The notes under the pieces are model-generated. The model searched no databases. It was not told where the DNA came from and saw nothing but the letters and a program-made list of their open reading frames with translations. Both the position numbers and the translations under genes were made by a program. This document shows positions 27,892 through 38,300 of a DNA stretch of 64,000 nucleotides, one piece after another. This stretch comes from Pseudarcicella hirudinis. Its GTDB lineage: Bacteria; Bacteroidota; Bacteroidia; Cytophagales; Spirosomataceae. The stretch is from NCBI RefSeq assembly GCF_900115665.1, contig NZ_FOXH01000002.1:575670-639669 (forward strand), written 5' to 3'. Within the stretch, counting starts at the first letter, position 1; each line of letters begins with the position of its first letter.

Positions 27892-29151
27892 TTAGTCGAT
27901 AATCGACTGGTAAATTAACTGCTGAACCTGCTTTTCTATTCCCCAGCCTTTTGTTGGCCATACCTGGAAAAATACAACCAGAATCAAATCTTCTTTCGGG
28001 TCAATCGTGTAGTGCGTATAATACATGCCTCCCCATTCAAATGCTCCCACTGAACTTGGTAATTTGGCATGGCCGGCTTCTGTATAGATTTCAAAACCTA
28101 ATCCGAATTTATTTTTTCTGTCCCAAACCTCTAAATCTCCGATCTGATTCATGGTCATCAGTTCAATGGTTTTCCGGCTCAGTAGCTTTTTATTGTTAAA
28201 AGAGCCCCCATTCAGCATCATCTGGCAGAATTTAGCATAATCCGTCGCTGTCGATGTTAATCCCGCTCCTCCTGAAAAATAAGTCTTTGGTCCGGAAACA
28301 GGATATTCTGTCCACATAGAACTTGGTTTAGGCGTAATCCCCGGTTCTTTTCCGATTTCTTCATAAACTTTCACCAGTCTGCTTTTCTTTGAATCATCTA
28401 CTGAAAATCCTGTATCGTTCATTTCAAGCGGTTCAAAAACTCTTTTCTTCAAAAACTGATCAAACGGCATGCCCGAAATCACTTCAATAAAATACCCTAA
28501 AACATCAGTATTCAAACCATAGGTGAACTTCTCTCCGGGTTCATGTATTTTTGGTAATGCTGCCAGTTTTGGAATAGTTTCAGAGATTTTTTCAGGTTTC
28601 ATCGAATAATAAGTAGGAATCTTCGCTTTAGCATATAAAGCACTTTCATAAGGAATACCTGCAGTATGCGAAAGAAGGTGGCGGATCGTAATTTCCTTTT
28701 TTGCAGGATGAGCCGTGAAAGTACTGTCGGCCGGATTAACAGTATCCAGAATCTGCGGATTTTTGAATTCCGGAATATATTTAGAAATGGGATCATCCAG
28801 GTTGAATTTACCTTCCTCATAAAGCATCATTACAGCAGTGGTAGTGAGGGCTTTAGACATGGACATTATCCTGAAAATATCATCATTTTTCAGAGATTTG
28901 CCTGCTTCTGCGTCATTCATACCATAAGCTCTGTTGAGCACGATCTGGCCGTGTCTGGCTACAAAAACCACGGCTCCCGGGATCCGTTTTTCGCTTATTT
29001 TTCTGTTAATCAGACTCTCGATTCTGGAGAGCCTTTCCGATGACATCCCTACTTTCTCCGGCGGTCCGATTACAAATTGCTGAGGTTTTTGGGCATAAAT
29101 ACCGGTTGAAAGGGTAAGCAGCAGAAACAGGTATAAGTTCTTCATTTTCAT
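27892..29151 (-). CDS. Secreted serine hydrolase, beta-lactamase class C family
   Basis: 419 residues with a signal peptide ending at about residue 20 (GIYAQ). The active serine motif SxxK is S97-M-S-K100, in the context DIFRIMSMSKALT. The YxN position reads Y-G-L in FTYGLNTDVLGYFIE, the form common in esterase/EstB-like members and not in true AmpC enzymes. It is therefore more likely an esterase or D-aminopeptidase-like hydrolase than a beta-lactamase. It lies downstream of the HPP gene on the same strand, with a terminator-like hairpin between. Confidence 0.88.
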   Translation of the reverse strand: MKMKNLYLFLLLTLSTGIYAQKPQQFVIGPPEKVGMSSERLSRIESLINRKISEKRIPGAVVFVARHGQIVLNRAYGMNDAEAGKSLKNDDIFRIMSMSKALTTTAVMMLYEEGKFNLDDPISKYIPEFKNPQILDTVNPADSTFTAHPAKKEITIRHLLSHTAGIPYESALYAKAKIPTYYSMKPEKISETIPKLAALPKIHEPGEKFTYGLNTDVLGYFIEVISGMPFDQFLKKRVFEPLEMNDTGFSVDDSKKSRLVKVYEEIGKEPGITPKPSSMWTEYPVSGPKTYFSGGAGLTSTATDYAKFCQMMLNGGSFNNKKLLSRKTIELMTMNQIGDLEVWDRKNKFGLGFEIYTEAGHAKLPSSVGAFEWGGMYYTHYTIDPKEDLILVVFFQVWPTKGWGIEKQVQQLIYQSIID

Positions 29152-29229
29152 AATTAAATTGGTTTGTTATATTTTTTACTTTTCAACAAGGTGAAAATCA
29201 ACAGATTCTCTCCTGAAAATACAAAAATA

Positions 29230-29255
29230 ATCCAGCCCCTTGAAAGAAGCCGGAT
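29230..29255 (-). terminator. Possible terminator after the HPP gene
   Basis: Imperfect stem of about 9 bp with G-U pairs (29230-29240 with 29246-29255), followed on the minus strand by TTATTTTTG. Confidence 0.45.
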
Positions 29256-29284
29256 AGTTCTATACTTTTTTAGCAAAGTTTAAT

Positions 29285-29794
29285 TTATCTCCAGTATTTA
29301 GGAAAGGTCTGGGCTTTGTTAAGGTTATTGAAAAGTAATGCAATCAGTACCAGAATAAGTGAGCCAGTCAGGGTAGGAGAAATGAGAAATCCCCAGTTTG
29401 CATGACTGATAATTACGACTAAAGGTGCAGCGCCGGCCGGCGGGTGTACGGTTTTGGTCAATTGCATGGCCACGATTGAGGAAGAAACGGCAATAGCTAA
29501 AGAATACCACTCTGTTCCCAATACATGATAGCAAACTAAACCGATAATAGTCGAAACCAAATATCCTCCAAGGACATTGCGGGGCTGGGCAAGCGGACTA
29601 TCCGGAATACCAAACATCAGTACACATGAAGCTCCGAACGGAGCCATCAAAAATGGCTGTCTGGTATATTCTGTAAGGAATGCCACTGCCGAAATCCCTA
29701 ATAATCCACCTAACCATGACCATGCTATATGTCTGTTAGGAGGCCTTTTGGGAGATTTGGTTTCGCCCTTCATTTTTTTTAAATATCGTTTCAT
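29285..29794 (-). CDS. HPP-family integral membrane protein
   Basis: 169 residues, four to five membrane segments, with the name-giving HPP motif in TKTVHPPAGAAPLVV. A second conserved region is PFGASCVLMFGIPDSPLAQPRNVLGG. Some HPP proteins in cyanobacteria and plastids transport nitrite; the bacterial members are mostly uncharacterised, so a transport role is only inferred. The ATG at 29794 is preceded by a 66-base inverted-repeat element that ends six bases before it. Confidence 0.9.
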   Translation of the reverse strand: MKRYLKKMKGETKSPKRPPNRHIAWSWLGGLLGISAVAFLTEYTRQPFLMAPFGASCVLMFGIPDSPLAQPRNVLGGYLVSTIIGLVCYHVLGTEWYSLAIAVSSSIVAMQLTKTVHPPAGAAPLVVIISHANWGFLISPTLTGSLILVLIALLFNNLNKAQTFPKYWR

Positions 29795-29800
29795 CAGTTC

Positions 29801-29866
29801 TTAAGACGCCGCAGGCGTATGGTTTTGTTTCTTTTCAGAACACAAATTAAAACCAGAGCGTCTTAA
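29801..29866 (-). promoter_or_regulatory. Structured 5' leader directly before the HPP gene
   Basis: A perfect 9-bp outer stem (GCGTCTTAA 29858-29866 with TTAAGACGC 29801-29809) encloses an inner stem GGTTTT/AAAACC. A small hairpin ACGCC-GCA-GGCGT (29806-29818) uses part of the outer stem, so the two folds exclude each other. It ends six bases from the start codon. No known riboswitch class is recognised. Confidence 0.45.
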
Positions 29867-30067
29867 AAATAAAATTGATGTAGCTTTCATTTACGATGAT
29901 CGTAGAAGATGTTACCAGTTGGTAATAATAAGGTTAGGGCAAGATGGATAAAAGACTAAAGTTTGTTGAATTTTAATATGCTAATGAGTTTATAAAGATA
30001 ATAAATTTATGGATTAAATAGTTGATTTTCAGAATATATAAGAGGATAACAAAATAACTCAGACCGA

Positions 30068-30967
30068 TTACCTTTCAAGATCTTTTAACCAGGCCTGACA
30101 AAATTCCCGTGCAGCTGTTACAGGCTCTTTTCCACAACGGAAATAAAACTTCCATTCACCTGGTTTACTTTCATAGGCCGGATTTACAAACTCCTTTCTG
30201 TGATATTGATTCATTTTGGTCTGGGCAGAAAAGTCAATATTTTCAGAGTCATTCAGGAAATCTTTCAACTGGCTGATAATTAGTGTTTTATATTGCATGT
30301 GTTTCTCGAATTCTGCCTGGTTATGAGCATTGTCTGATTTGGCCTGTACTTCTTCCATATCTATTGTCTGCTCTACTTTAAAAGCAATATAATCTTTCTT
30401 GGCCTGAGCAAAATTGGTTTTAAGCATGCTATTAACCTTTTTCAGTTGCTCTAATTTTTCTTTTGCTTTTTCCAGGTTTTGACCGGGAATCATCGGCAAC
30501 AGCATTTTCTGTGCTTCCGGAGGAGATTCGACATAAGTTTTGATAATAGACTCATTGGCAGAGATTTCCATCGGAATCATCATATTCATCATTTCAGCGT
30601 TATAATTTTCCAGCTGACGTTGAATTTCCTGTTTACGTTCCGGTGAAACATTTCTTTTTTCATCAATAGCCCACCTGCTTCTCAGATTGCTCTCATAAGC
30701 TTTTTTAAATTCATCAGATTCAACAAAAATTCTGATTGCCTGAAGAGCGGCCTTTACCGCAGGAGCCTGCTGACCTGCGGGAATTTTAGTACAAACTGTT
30801 TTAACATTATTTGAAGCCCAGATACTGAATTCTGAACGATCAACATTGTTGAGCACTTCGGTTTTCATTTCTTCCATTGTACTGCCGATACGGCTGATGG
30901 CATCATCGATCAGAGAGAAAGCCATGAACATTAAACTCAGGAGAAGAAGAACAGCATTTTTTTTCAT
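30068..30967 (-). CDS. Secreted helical protein of unknown function
   Basis: 299 residues with a signal peptide or N-terminal anchor (MKKNAVLLLLSLMFMAFSLID). The rest is strongly charged and helical, with coiled-coil-like stretches (about 150-230) rich in Lys, Glu and Gln. Two cysteines (near residue 59 and in YFRCGKEP) plus one in REFCQAW are present. I recognise no family. It stands alone between the HPP gene and the response regulator; no function is proposed. Confidence 0.7.
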   Translation of the reverse strand: MKKNAVLLLLSLMFMAFSLIDDAISRIGSTMEEMKTEVLNNVDRSEFSIWASNNVKTVCTKIPAGQQAPAVKAALQAIRIFVESDEFKKAYESNLRSRWAIDEKRNVSPERKQEIQRQLENYNAEMMNMMIPMEISANESIIKTYVESPPEAQKMLLPMIPGQNLEKAKEKLEQLKKVNSMLKTNFAQAKKDYIAFKVEQTIDMEEVQAKSDNAHNQAEFEKHMQYKTLIISQLKDFLNDSENIDFSAQTKMNQYHRKEFVNPAYESKPGEWKFYFRCGKEPVTAAREFCQAWLKDLER

Positions 30968-31156
30968 TTTTTTAAAAGAACAGGTTTGTGAATGTTATGA
31001 CACATTTTCGGAATAGTTAAGAACATTATCCTCCCGGCATTTGGCGGAATGCCTGATGAAAGATAATGCATTTGACGGTAGATTGATTTTACGTAAAATT
31101 GCTGAAAATAATTAACTTATGTCAATCGCATGAAAGTAGTAAAGTTTGGACGAAGT

Positions 31157-31780
31157 TTAGAAACGAAGCTTATTCAGGGCCTCTGTTCTTGAATGAACCT
31201 GTAGTTTTTCGTAAATATTACGAATATGAGTACGGACTGTATCCGTTGAAATATGAAGGGATAAGGCAATGTCTTTGTAACGCAAACCTTTGGAAAGTGC
31301 TTCTATAATGTCTCTTTCTCTTTCCGATAACTGGTAAGCCGGCTGCGGGATTGGTTTTTCACTAAAAGTACTGATGATTTTACGGGCAATCTGACTGGAC
31401 ATAGGAGAACCTCCCTGATAAATTTCAGTTATAGCCTCAAGTAATTTGGTAGGAGGTGTTTTTTTGAGAATATATCCGGTGGCACCAGCTTTCAGGGATT
31501 CAAAAATTGACTCATCCTGATCGTAAACTGTACAGATAAGGAATTGTGTATCAGGCATCTGTGCTTTCAGCTGGTGGACGCAATCTATCCCGGACAAGCG
31601 ATTGTTGAGATTGATGTCCATTAAAACCACGTCAGGATGAAGAGCCGGAAGAAAGAGCAGGGCGTCTTCCGGATTAGAGAAAGTATGCTCGCATGAATAA
31701 CCCTCACTTCCATTAATAAGCAAAGCAAGTCCGTTCCTGATATCGGAAGTGTCTTCCACAATTGCGACTTGAATTGGCAT
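31157..31780 (-). CDS. NarL/FixJ-type response regulator
   Basis: 207 residues: receiver domain with phosphoacceptor D55 (VVLMDINL) and conserved lysine in GATGYILKKTPP, followed by a LuxR-type helix-turn-helix (about 143-207, LSERERDIIEALSKGLRYKDIALSLHISTDTVRTHIRNIYEKL). It is encoded 58 bases after the cognate histidine kinase and in the same operon. It is a DNA-binding transcription regulator; its targets are unknown. Confidence 0.95.
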   Translation of the reverse strand: MPIQVAIVEDTSDIRNGLALLINGSEGYSCEHTFSNPEDALLFLPALHPDVVLMDINLNNRLSGIDCVHQLKAQMPDTQFLICTVYDQDESIFESLKAGATGYILKKTPPTKLLEAITEIYQGGSPMSSQIARKIISTFSEKPIPQPAYQLSERERDIIEALSKGLRYKDIALSLHISTDTVRTHIRNIYEKLQVHSRTEALNKLRF

Positions 31781-31838
31781 AGAGATTTAGGTTTGTCTGA
31801 TTTTAAGTAAAACTACTTTCAATATGTACAATAATCAA

Positions 31839-33212
31839 TCACATAAAAGTAGTAAATTTCAAAAGAGTACCATTACATGGTAGTGAGCTAACCTCAAATT
31901 TTCCACCGATTTCTTCCATTCTTTTTTCCATATTCTTTAAGCCGTTGCCAAACTTCCTGGTATGAGAAGAGTCGAAACCTATGCCGTTATCCAGAATTTG
32001 TAAAGAAAAGTCATCTTTTCCAACACTCAGCTGAATTTTGACCTGCGTGGCTTTGGCATGTTTTACAATATTATTTAAAGACTCTTTGGTTACCAGAAAT
32101 ATATTTCTTCTGGTATGCTCAGGAAGAGAAATGGAATCTATTTTAACGGGAAAATCAAAAGAAGAGTCGATTTCAAAAGTATCCAGAAATTTGCTGGCAT
32201 ATTCTCTTATATAAGCAGAAAGGCTTTCAAGGTTATCATTATGCGGATTAAGTGTCCAGATAATCTGATTTAGATTGTCTACTAATTCCCTGGCTGATTC
32301 AGAAATTTTACTGAGTTGATTATCAAGTGTCTGTCCTCTTTGTCTTTTAGCTACTTCACTCAGAATAGCGATTTTTGTAAGGCCGCTTCCCAGATCATCA
32401 TGCATATCTTTGGAAATTCTGTTTCTTTCCTGTTCGACGACCTGCTGTTTTTCCAGGGCAATTCTCAGGAGCTCAATTTCCCGTTGTTCCCGCTCAAGAT
32501 TAAGCATTTGCTCGGTACTGATTTTCTGAATTTCAGTCCTTTTATTCTTGTAACTCAATGCAATTGAGAAAAATAGAAGTTCCAGAATAATACCGATCTG
32601 CTGATAAAAAAGAGGGGCTTCCCAAAAGTATTTCAGGTCTTGCTTCATAAAAAACGAAAAGACCATAGCCATTACGCCAAAGAAGATCAGTAAAGCTGAA
32701 CCGGTTACATAAAGGTGTCCGAGCCTGTTACGTTTTTGATAGACGTTCACAATCCCGATCGTCGCCACAATCGCTAAGCTGATTCTTACAAAAGTATGAA
32801 TGATTTCAAAGTAAAAAGTATAGTTAAGATCAATTGAAAAAGCACTGATAATCAGCATGAAAATGATATATACCCAAAGAAGTTTCTGGGCGAATCCGGC
32901 ATATTTCCAGAAAACCGGAAACTCTTTGTGCAAATCCATCAGGGCATCGGAAAACCAGAAATAAGCAATGTAGGAAAACATCGGAAACCCTACCCGGTGG
33001 AAAATAAAAAAGAACTGAGAAAGCGGTGTGTTTTCACCAAAAAGATGGTAAACATTCGTATTATGAAACAGGAAAAAGAAAATCCACGCTAAAATGTACA
33101 GGAAATAAAACAGATAAGCCTTGTCGCGGAGAAAAAAAGATTGTAAGCCAACATACAGCATCATCATGCCTAACATACCTATAAAAATCGGAACAATTTC
33201 TTCGAAAGTCAT
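31839..33212 (-). CDS. 7TM-type sensor histidine kinase (HisKA_3)
   Basis: 457 residues. The N-terminus has seven hydrophobic segments (about 7-222) like the 7TM-DISM membrane sensor, then a coiled coil, the HisKA_3 dimerisation helix with phosphoacceptor H271 in RISKDMHDDLGSGLT, and a HATPase domain with DNGIGFD and FGNGLKNM. It is the partner of the NarL-type regulator that follows it. A minus-strand TATATTTG box at 33242-33249 lies 30 bases upstream and probably starts the operon. The signal is unknown; there is no DISM extracellular domain. Confidence 0.92.
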   Translation of the reverse strand: MTFEEIVPIFIGMLGMMMLYVGLQSFFLRDKAYLFYFLYILAWIFFFLFHNTNVYHLFGENTPLSQFFFIFHRVGFPMFSYIAYFWFSDALMDLHKEFPVFWKYAGFAQKLLWVYIIFMLIISAFSIDLNYTFYFEIIHTFVRISLAIVATIGIVNVYQKRNRLGHLYVTGSALLIFFGVMAMVFSFFMKQDLKYFWEAPLFYQQIGIILELLFFSIALSYKNKRTEIQKISTEQMLNLEREQREIELLRIALEKQQVVEQERNRISKDMHDDLGSGLTKIAILSEVAKRQRGQTLDNQLSKISESARELVDNLNQIIWTLNPHNDNLESLSAYIREYASKFLDTFEIDSSFDFPVKIDSISLPEHTRRNIFLVTKESLNNIVKHAKATQVKIQLSVGKDDFSLQILDNGIGFDSSHTRKFGNGLKNMEKRMEEIGGKFEVSSLPCNGTLLKFTTFM

Positions 33213-33544
33213 GGAAATGAAGAGCGGATGTGTTGTGTACTCAAATATAATTTTTTTTAAGTTTCTTTCAGATTATCGTGGTGAAAATATCCCGGAAACT
33301 ATAGATTATTGAATATTTGCAAATTGAGATACATTTTTAGTGCAATTTTATGCAAAAATTGAAATTGATGGACATAAATAATCTGTTAGATTTTGAGATG
33401 ACAAAATAAGTACATAAACTTACCATCTAAAACGGGCTATGCATAAATCAGCAATTGATTAGGCTTCCTGTTGATAACTGCCTGACCCTTATTGATACCA
33501 TTCTTTACATTAAATTACGGTTTTAAATTCTATTTTTTAATACA
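33213..33544. other. Divergent intergenic region between two sensor operons (332 bases)
   Basis: It holds the minus-strand TATATTTG box (33242-33249) for the 7TM kinase. Nothing else of note is seen towards the PAS kinase start at 33545. Confidence 0.45.
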
Positions 33545-35263
33545 ATGCAAAGGAGTATTCCTGCAAAGCTGGAGTCAGGCTTTTCTATTTCCGGGCGGAT
33601 AAAGGAGACTTTATACCACTCTTTTGAACATCCTTACATTGTTGTCGATCATTTATTTGAGATAAAGGAAATATCAGGGGATGTTTCTCAGTTTGCTGCG
33701 GACAATTCTTTTTTTAAAGTTTCAGAAAATGTATTGAACGTAGTTCATCACCTTTTGCATGCCTCCGTCAGAATGCTGATTGAAGACCTGAAAAACGGAA
33801 AGCATGAATCCAAAACCAAAATTCTCAGAGTTGAATTTGATGATAAAACACTTTGGCTGCGTATAGCCACTAAGGCACTCATCCGGGCAGAAGACCAACC
33901 TGCCTTATACCTGATAATTTTTGAAGAATTAGAAACAGAAAATTCATTATCCGGTCAGCCGTCAGATTTATCGGATTACCTGAAATACCATTACCTGCTG
34001 CAAAAGAGAAATCCTGATTTACAAAGTCTTAATGCCAATCTGAAGGCTATCGAAACTGATATATATGCTGAAAATTTACTGGAAAACAGTGATTTATGGG
34101 GAAATATCGGAAAGTTCTGTGATGCTGATTCCAAAGAGAAAATTAAAAAACTATTGAATGAAGCGCATCTTTCAAAGAAACTGGCTGAAGAAAGCCAGGT
34201 TTTTCTGAAAGATATATTAGATAGTATTTCTGATGGTTATGTTTCCTTAGACAAAGACTGGATTTGTACGTTTGCCAATGAAAAAGGGGCTTTGCTTGTT
34301 GGTAAGAAAACAGAAGAATTAGTGGGTAAGAGAATCTGGGATCTTTTTCCGGAAGGCATTGACCAGCCTTTTTACCTCAATTACGAGAAAGTAATGAAGG
34401 ATAAAATCCCCGTTGTTCTTACGGAATACTTTGCTCCATGGGACAGATGGTATGAGAACAGGATTTATCCTCTGAAAGATGGGATTTCTATTTTTTTCTC
34501 AGACCTGACGCAGCGAAAAAAATCAGAGATTTTATTGAAAGAATTGAATGAAAAGCTGGAGAAAAGAGCAGCAGAGCTGGCTTCTTCAAATGCGGAACTG
34601 GAACAATTTGCCTACGTTGCTTCACATGATCTTCAGGAGCCTTTGAGGATGGTAAACAGCTTTTTGCAGCTTTTGAACAAGAAGTATAGCGGGCAGCTTG
34701 ACGAGCAGGCAGAAAAGTATATTCATTTTGCTGTAGATGGTGCTCAGAGAATGAATCAGCTCATTCTGGATTTGCTGGAATATTCGCGCGTAGGTCTTAA
34801 TCGCGATACTTTTAAGGCGGTTGATATGAATGACATCGTGGCAAGGTCTTTAACAATTTTTAAGGAAAGAATTGAAGAGGATGAAGCAACTGTAATAGTT
34901 GAACAGCTTCCGGTTATAAGAGCCAATAAAATGCAGATGGAACAGTTAATCCAGAATTTAATCGGAAACGCCCTGAAATATAGAAGCGAGTATAAACCGG
35001 AACTTCATTTTGAAGTAAAGGAAGAAGATAAATACTGGAAGTTCTCTCTCAAAGACAATGGAATAGGCATTGATCCAAGGTTTTTCAGGAAAATTTTTAC
35101 CATTTTTCAACGATTGCATAACAAAAAAGAATATTCAGGGACAGGGGTAGGATTGGCAATCTGTAATAAAATCATCGAAAAACACGGAGGGAAAATGTGG
35201 GTTGAAAGTGAAGCCGGAGCAGGAAGTAAATTCTTTTTTACAATATCCAGACACCTGGAATAA
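33545..35263 (+). CDS. PAS-domain sensor histidine kinase
   Basis: 572 residues without membrane segments, so a soluble sensor. Residues 22-130 resemble the PAS-like segment found in CheB/CheR fusion proteins (HPYIVVDHLFEIKEISGD... then ALYLIIFEEL). A second PAS is at about 220-325. The HisKA domain has H361 in YVASHDLQEPLRM, the phytochrome/Bacteroidota-type box, followed by a full HATPase (DNGIGID, GTGVGLAI). It is followed after 82 bases by the giant hybrid kinase, so the two probably share a transcript. Confidence 0.92.
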   Translation: MQRSIPAKLESGFSISGRIKETLYHSFEHPYIVVDHLFEIKEISGDVSQFAADNSFFKVSENVLNVVHHLLHASVRMLIEDLKNGKHESKTKILRVEFDDKTLWLRIATKALIRAEDQPALYLIIFEELETENSLSGQPSDLSDYLKYHYLLQKRNPDLQSLNANLKAIETDIYAENLLENSDLWGNIGKFCDADSKEKIKKLLNEAHLSKKLAEESQVFLKDILDSISDGYVSLDKDWICTFANEKGALLVGKKTEELVGKRIWDLFPEGIDQPFYLNYEKVMKDKIPVVLTEYFAPWDRWYENRIYPLKDGISIFFSDLTQRKKSEILLKELNEKLEKRAAELASSNAELEQFAYVASHDLQEPLRMVNSFLQLLNKKYSGQLDEQAEKYIHFAVDGAQRMNQLILDLLEYSRVGLNRDTFKAVDMNDIVARSLTIFKERIEEDEATVIVEQLPVIRANKMQMEQLIQNLIGNALKYRSEYKPELHFEVKEEDKYWKFSLKDNGIGIDPRFFRKIFTIFQRLHNKKEYSGTGVGLAICNKIIEKHGGKMWVESEAGAGSKFFFTISRHLE

Positions 35264-35345
35264 AAGTATTATCAGTAACCACCAGTTGATTAAAAAGGAA
35301 AAGGGAAAGTGATGTTCTGAAATGGATTATTTAGTGAAATGAATT

Positions 35346-38300
35346 ATGATTGATTTTAACACAAAACTTAAAATACTGGTAGTTGAGGATAATCCCGGAG
35401 ATTTGCTTCTTCTGGAGGAATTATTGTTTGAAACTAACATTTCAATACAGGAAATCAAAAATGTAACCTTGATTTCTGAGGCCAAAAATATATTAAACTC
35501 CTACGATTTTGATCTTATTTTTCTGGATTTGTCTCTCGCAGACAGCTCCGGACTTGACTCGTTTAAGGATTTATATTCGATAACAGAAAAGGTTCCGATA
35601 ATTGTGCTGACAGGATTGAAAGATTCTTCGATTGCCATTTCTGCGATAGTAAACGGTGCACAGGACTTTTTAGTAAAAGGAGAGTTTGATGCCAAATTGC
35701 TTGCCAAAACAATGCAATACAGTATCGAACGGAAAAAGAATCTTGAAAACCTCCGGGAAAGCAATGCCAGGTATGATCTGGTAGTAGAAGCCACTCATGA
35801 AGCAGTCTGGGACTGGAATTTTGCGCAGGATGACTTATTATGGGTAGGAAAGGGCTTTAATAAGATTTTCGGATATGAATATGCAAATACCGTTATTCCT
35901 TTTCAGTTTTGGGAAGAATGCCTGCATCCTGAAGACAAAGTCAGAGTAATTGAGAAATTGCAGACTTCTATCCTGAATCTGTCAAACCATTCCTGGGAAG
36001 ATGAATATCGTTTCAGAGATATAAACGGGAATTATCTCTATGTACTGGACAGAGGTTATACACTTTTTGATTCTGAAAACAATCCGGTCAGAATGATTGG
36101 TGCCATGCAGAATATTACGGCCAAAAAACTGGCGGAAGAAGAGTTGAAGAAATTGTCTCTGATTGCCAAGGAAACCGTAAATGCTGTAATTATAGCAAGT
36201 AAAAAAGGAGAAATACAATGGGTGAATGAAGCATTTACCAAACTTTCACAATTTACAGTAAAAGAGTCAATCGGGAGTTTTGTGCAGGAAATGATCTTTT
36301 CCGAAGATACTGATAAGGAAACCATTTCCTATCTGTTGGAAAAAGTGGAAAAAGACCTGTCTTTTGAATGTGTGCTGCTTACCAGAGCCAAGGATGGGCA
36401 GAACTTTTGGATGAAAGTGCTCGGGCAACCGATTGTTGATGAAAAAGGGAAAGTTTTGCGGTATTTTGCCATCGGAACAGATATTACCAGGCAGAAGGAG
36501 GCGGAAGAAACTATTATCAATAATGAAAGGCGATACAGAGCTCTCATTGAAAAAAGTGCAGATGGTATCTTTCTGGTAAACAAAGATGGTCAGATTTATG
36601 ATATCAGTTCTACCGGAAAAGAGATTCTCGGATATGAGAAAGACCAGGATTCTACTTCAAAAGTAGGAATCGAATGGATTCATCCGGACGATATTGAAGA
36701 GATAAAGAATGTTATTAAGGAAGTTGCTTCTCAGATAAAAGCAGTCAGACATACAGAATGCCGCTATCGGATGCCTGACGGGTCATATAAATGGATTGAA
36801 GTTACGTTTAATAACTTAACTCATGAACCATTTATCCAGGCGATTGTAGGTAATTTCAGAGACATTACCACCCGGAAAAAAGCGGAAGAATTACAAAAAA
36901 AATCAGAAGAAAATTATCGGCAGATATTTTACAATAATCCCTATCCCATGTGGGTTTTTGATCAGGAAACCCGTGCTTTTCTGGATGTAAATGCTGCCGC
37001 AATTGATAAATACGGATTCAGTCGTGAAGAATTTTTATCAATGACAATTCTGGATATCAGGCCAGAGGAGGAAATACCAAAGCTGCTTGAAGTGCTGGAT
37101 GTGCATTATCAGAGTGGGGGAGCAAGGAAAGAAGTGATGAAGCACAGGGATAAAAGCGGGAAGATAATATTGATGGAAGTAACAACTTACCTGATTGATT
37201 TTAATGGAAGAAAGGCCATGCAGACACAGGTTAATGATGTAACGGAAATCGTAAAGATTCAGAATGAAAGAGAGATTATCCTTAACGCAATTGATAAGTT
37301 AAGAATGTCTGAAAATCTCATCGACGGACTTACTGCCATGCTGCTTTGTGCACGTGAATACATAGGCTGGGAATATGGAGAAATCTGGATTTCGGATTAT
37401 ACAAATGAGTATTTTACCCTGGCGGCCTGCGATTATCTGCAAGGAGAACCTGGTTTTCAGGAAATGGCTGATCGGGCGCCAAAAGTAAAACAACAGACCA
37501 ATAAGAGCATTTTTGATACGAAGGAAAAACAGGAACAAGCCTACTGGGTTGAAGATATCAACAAAGATCCATTGTTTCAGAGAGGAGATATTACTGCTAA
37601 ATTAGGCCTTTATTCTGCTTTTTCAGTACCAATCCGTTATCAGGGTAAACCTATTTCAAGAATTGCCTTTTTCTCCAGAAAAATACTTAAAAAAGATCCT
37701 TCCACGATCAATTTTATCGAAAATATCTGCATGCAGCTAGCTGCAGAGATAGAAAAGAAAAATACAGAGAGGGTATTGAATCTTTTCTTTAAACAAAGCA
37801 ACGATTTATTAGGTCTGGCTACTTTTGATGGTGTTTTCAGAAGAATCAATAATGCTTTTGTGGAAGTGCTGGGTTATACGGAAGAACAAATAACCAGTCA
37901 GCATTTTATCAATTTTGTCCATCCCAATGATGTTACCAAAACGATGGAAAAAATGGATGAACTGACTCAGGGGAAATTAATCAGCTATTTTGAAAACCGC
38001 TTTATTACCGGTAACGGGGATATAAAATGGTTCTCCTGGTCTTGTACACCAACTGTTTATGAAAATATATTCTTCGCCTCCGGGAGAGATATTACCAGGC
38101 AGAAAAAAGAAGAAGAGCAGCTGCGTCTCTGGGAATTTGTTATAACAAATTCAAACGATGCAGTCATGATTACAGATGCAAGCCTTTTCCTTTCTCAGGA
38201 ACCTGAAATTTTATATGTAAACGAAGCATTTACTGAAATTACAGGATACCTGCCGGAAGATGTAATTGGCAAATCACCGTTAATTTTGGGCGGAATCCAT

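Noticed and set aside
27892-29151. Beta-lactamase resistance gene
   Set aside because: SxxK is present but the YxN position is Y-G-L, as in esterase-like relatives; resistance cannot be claimed.
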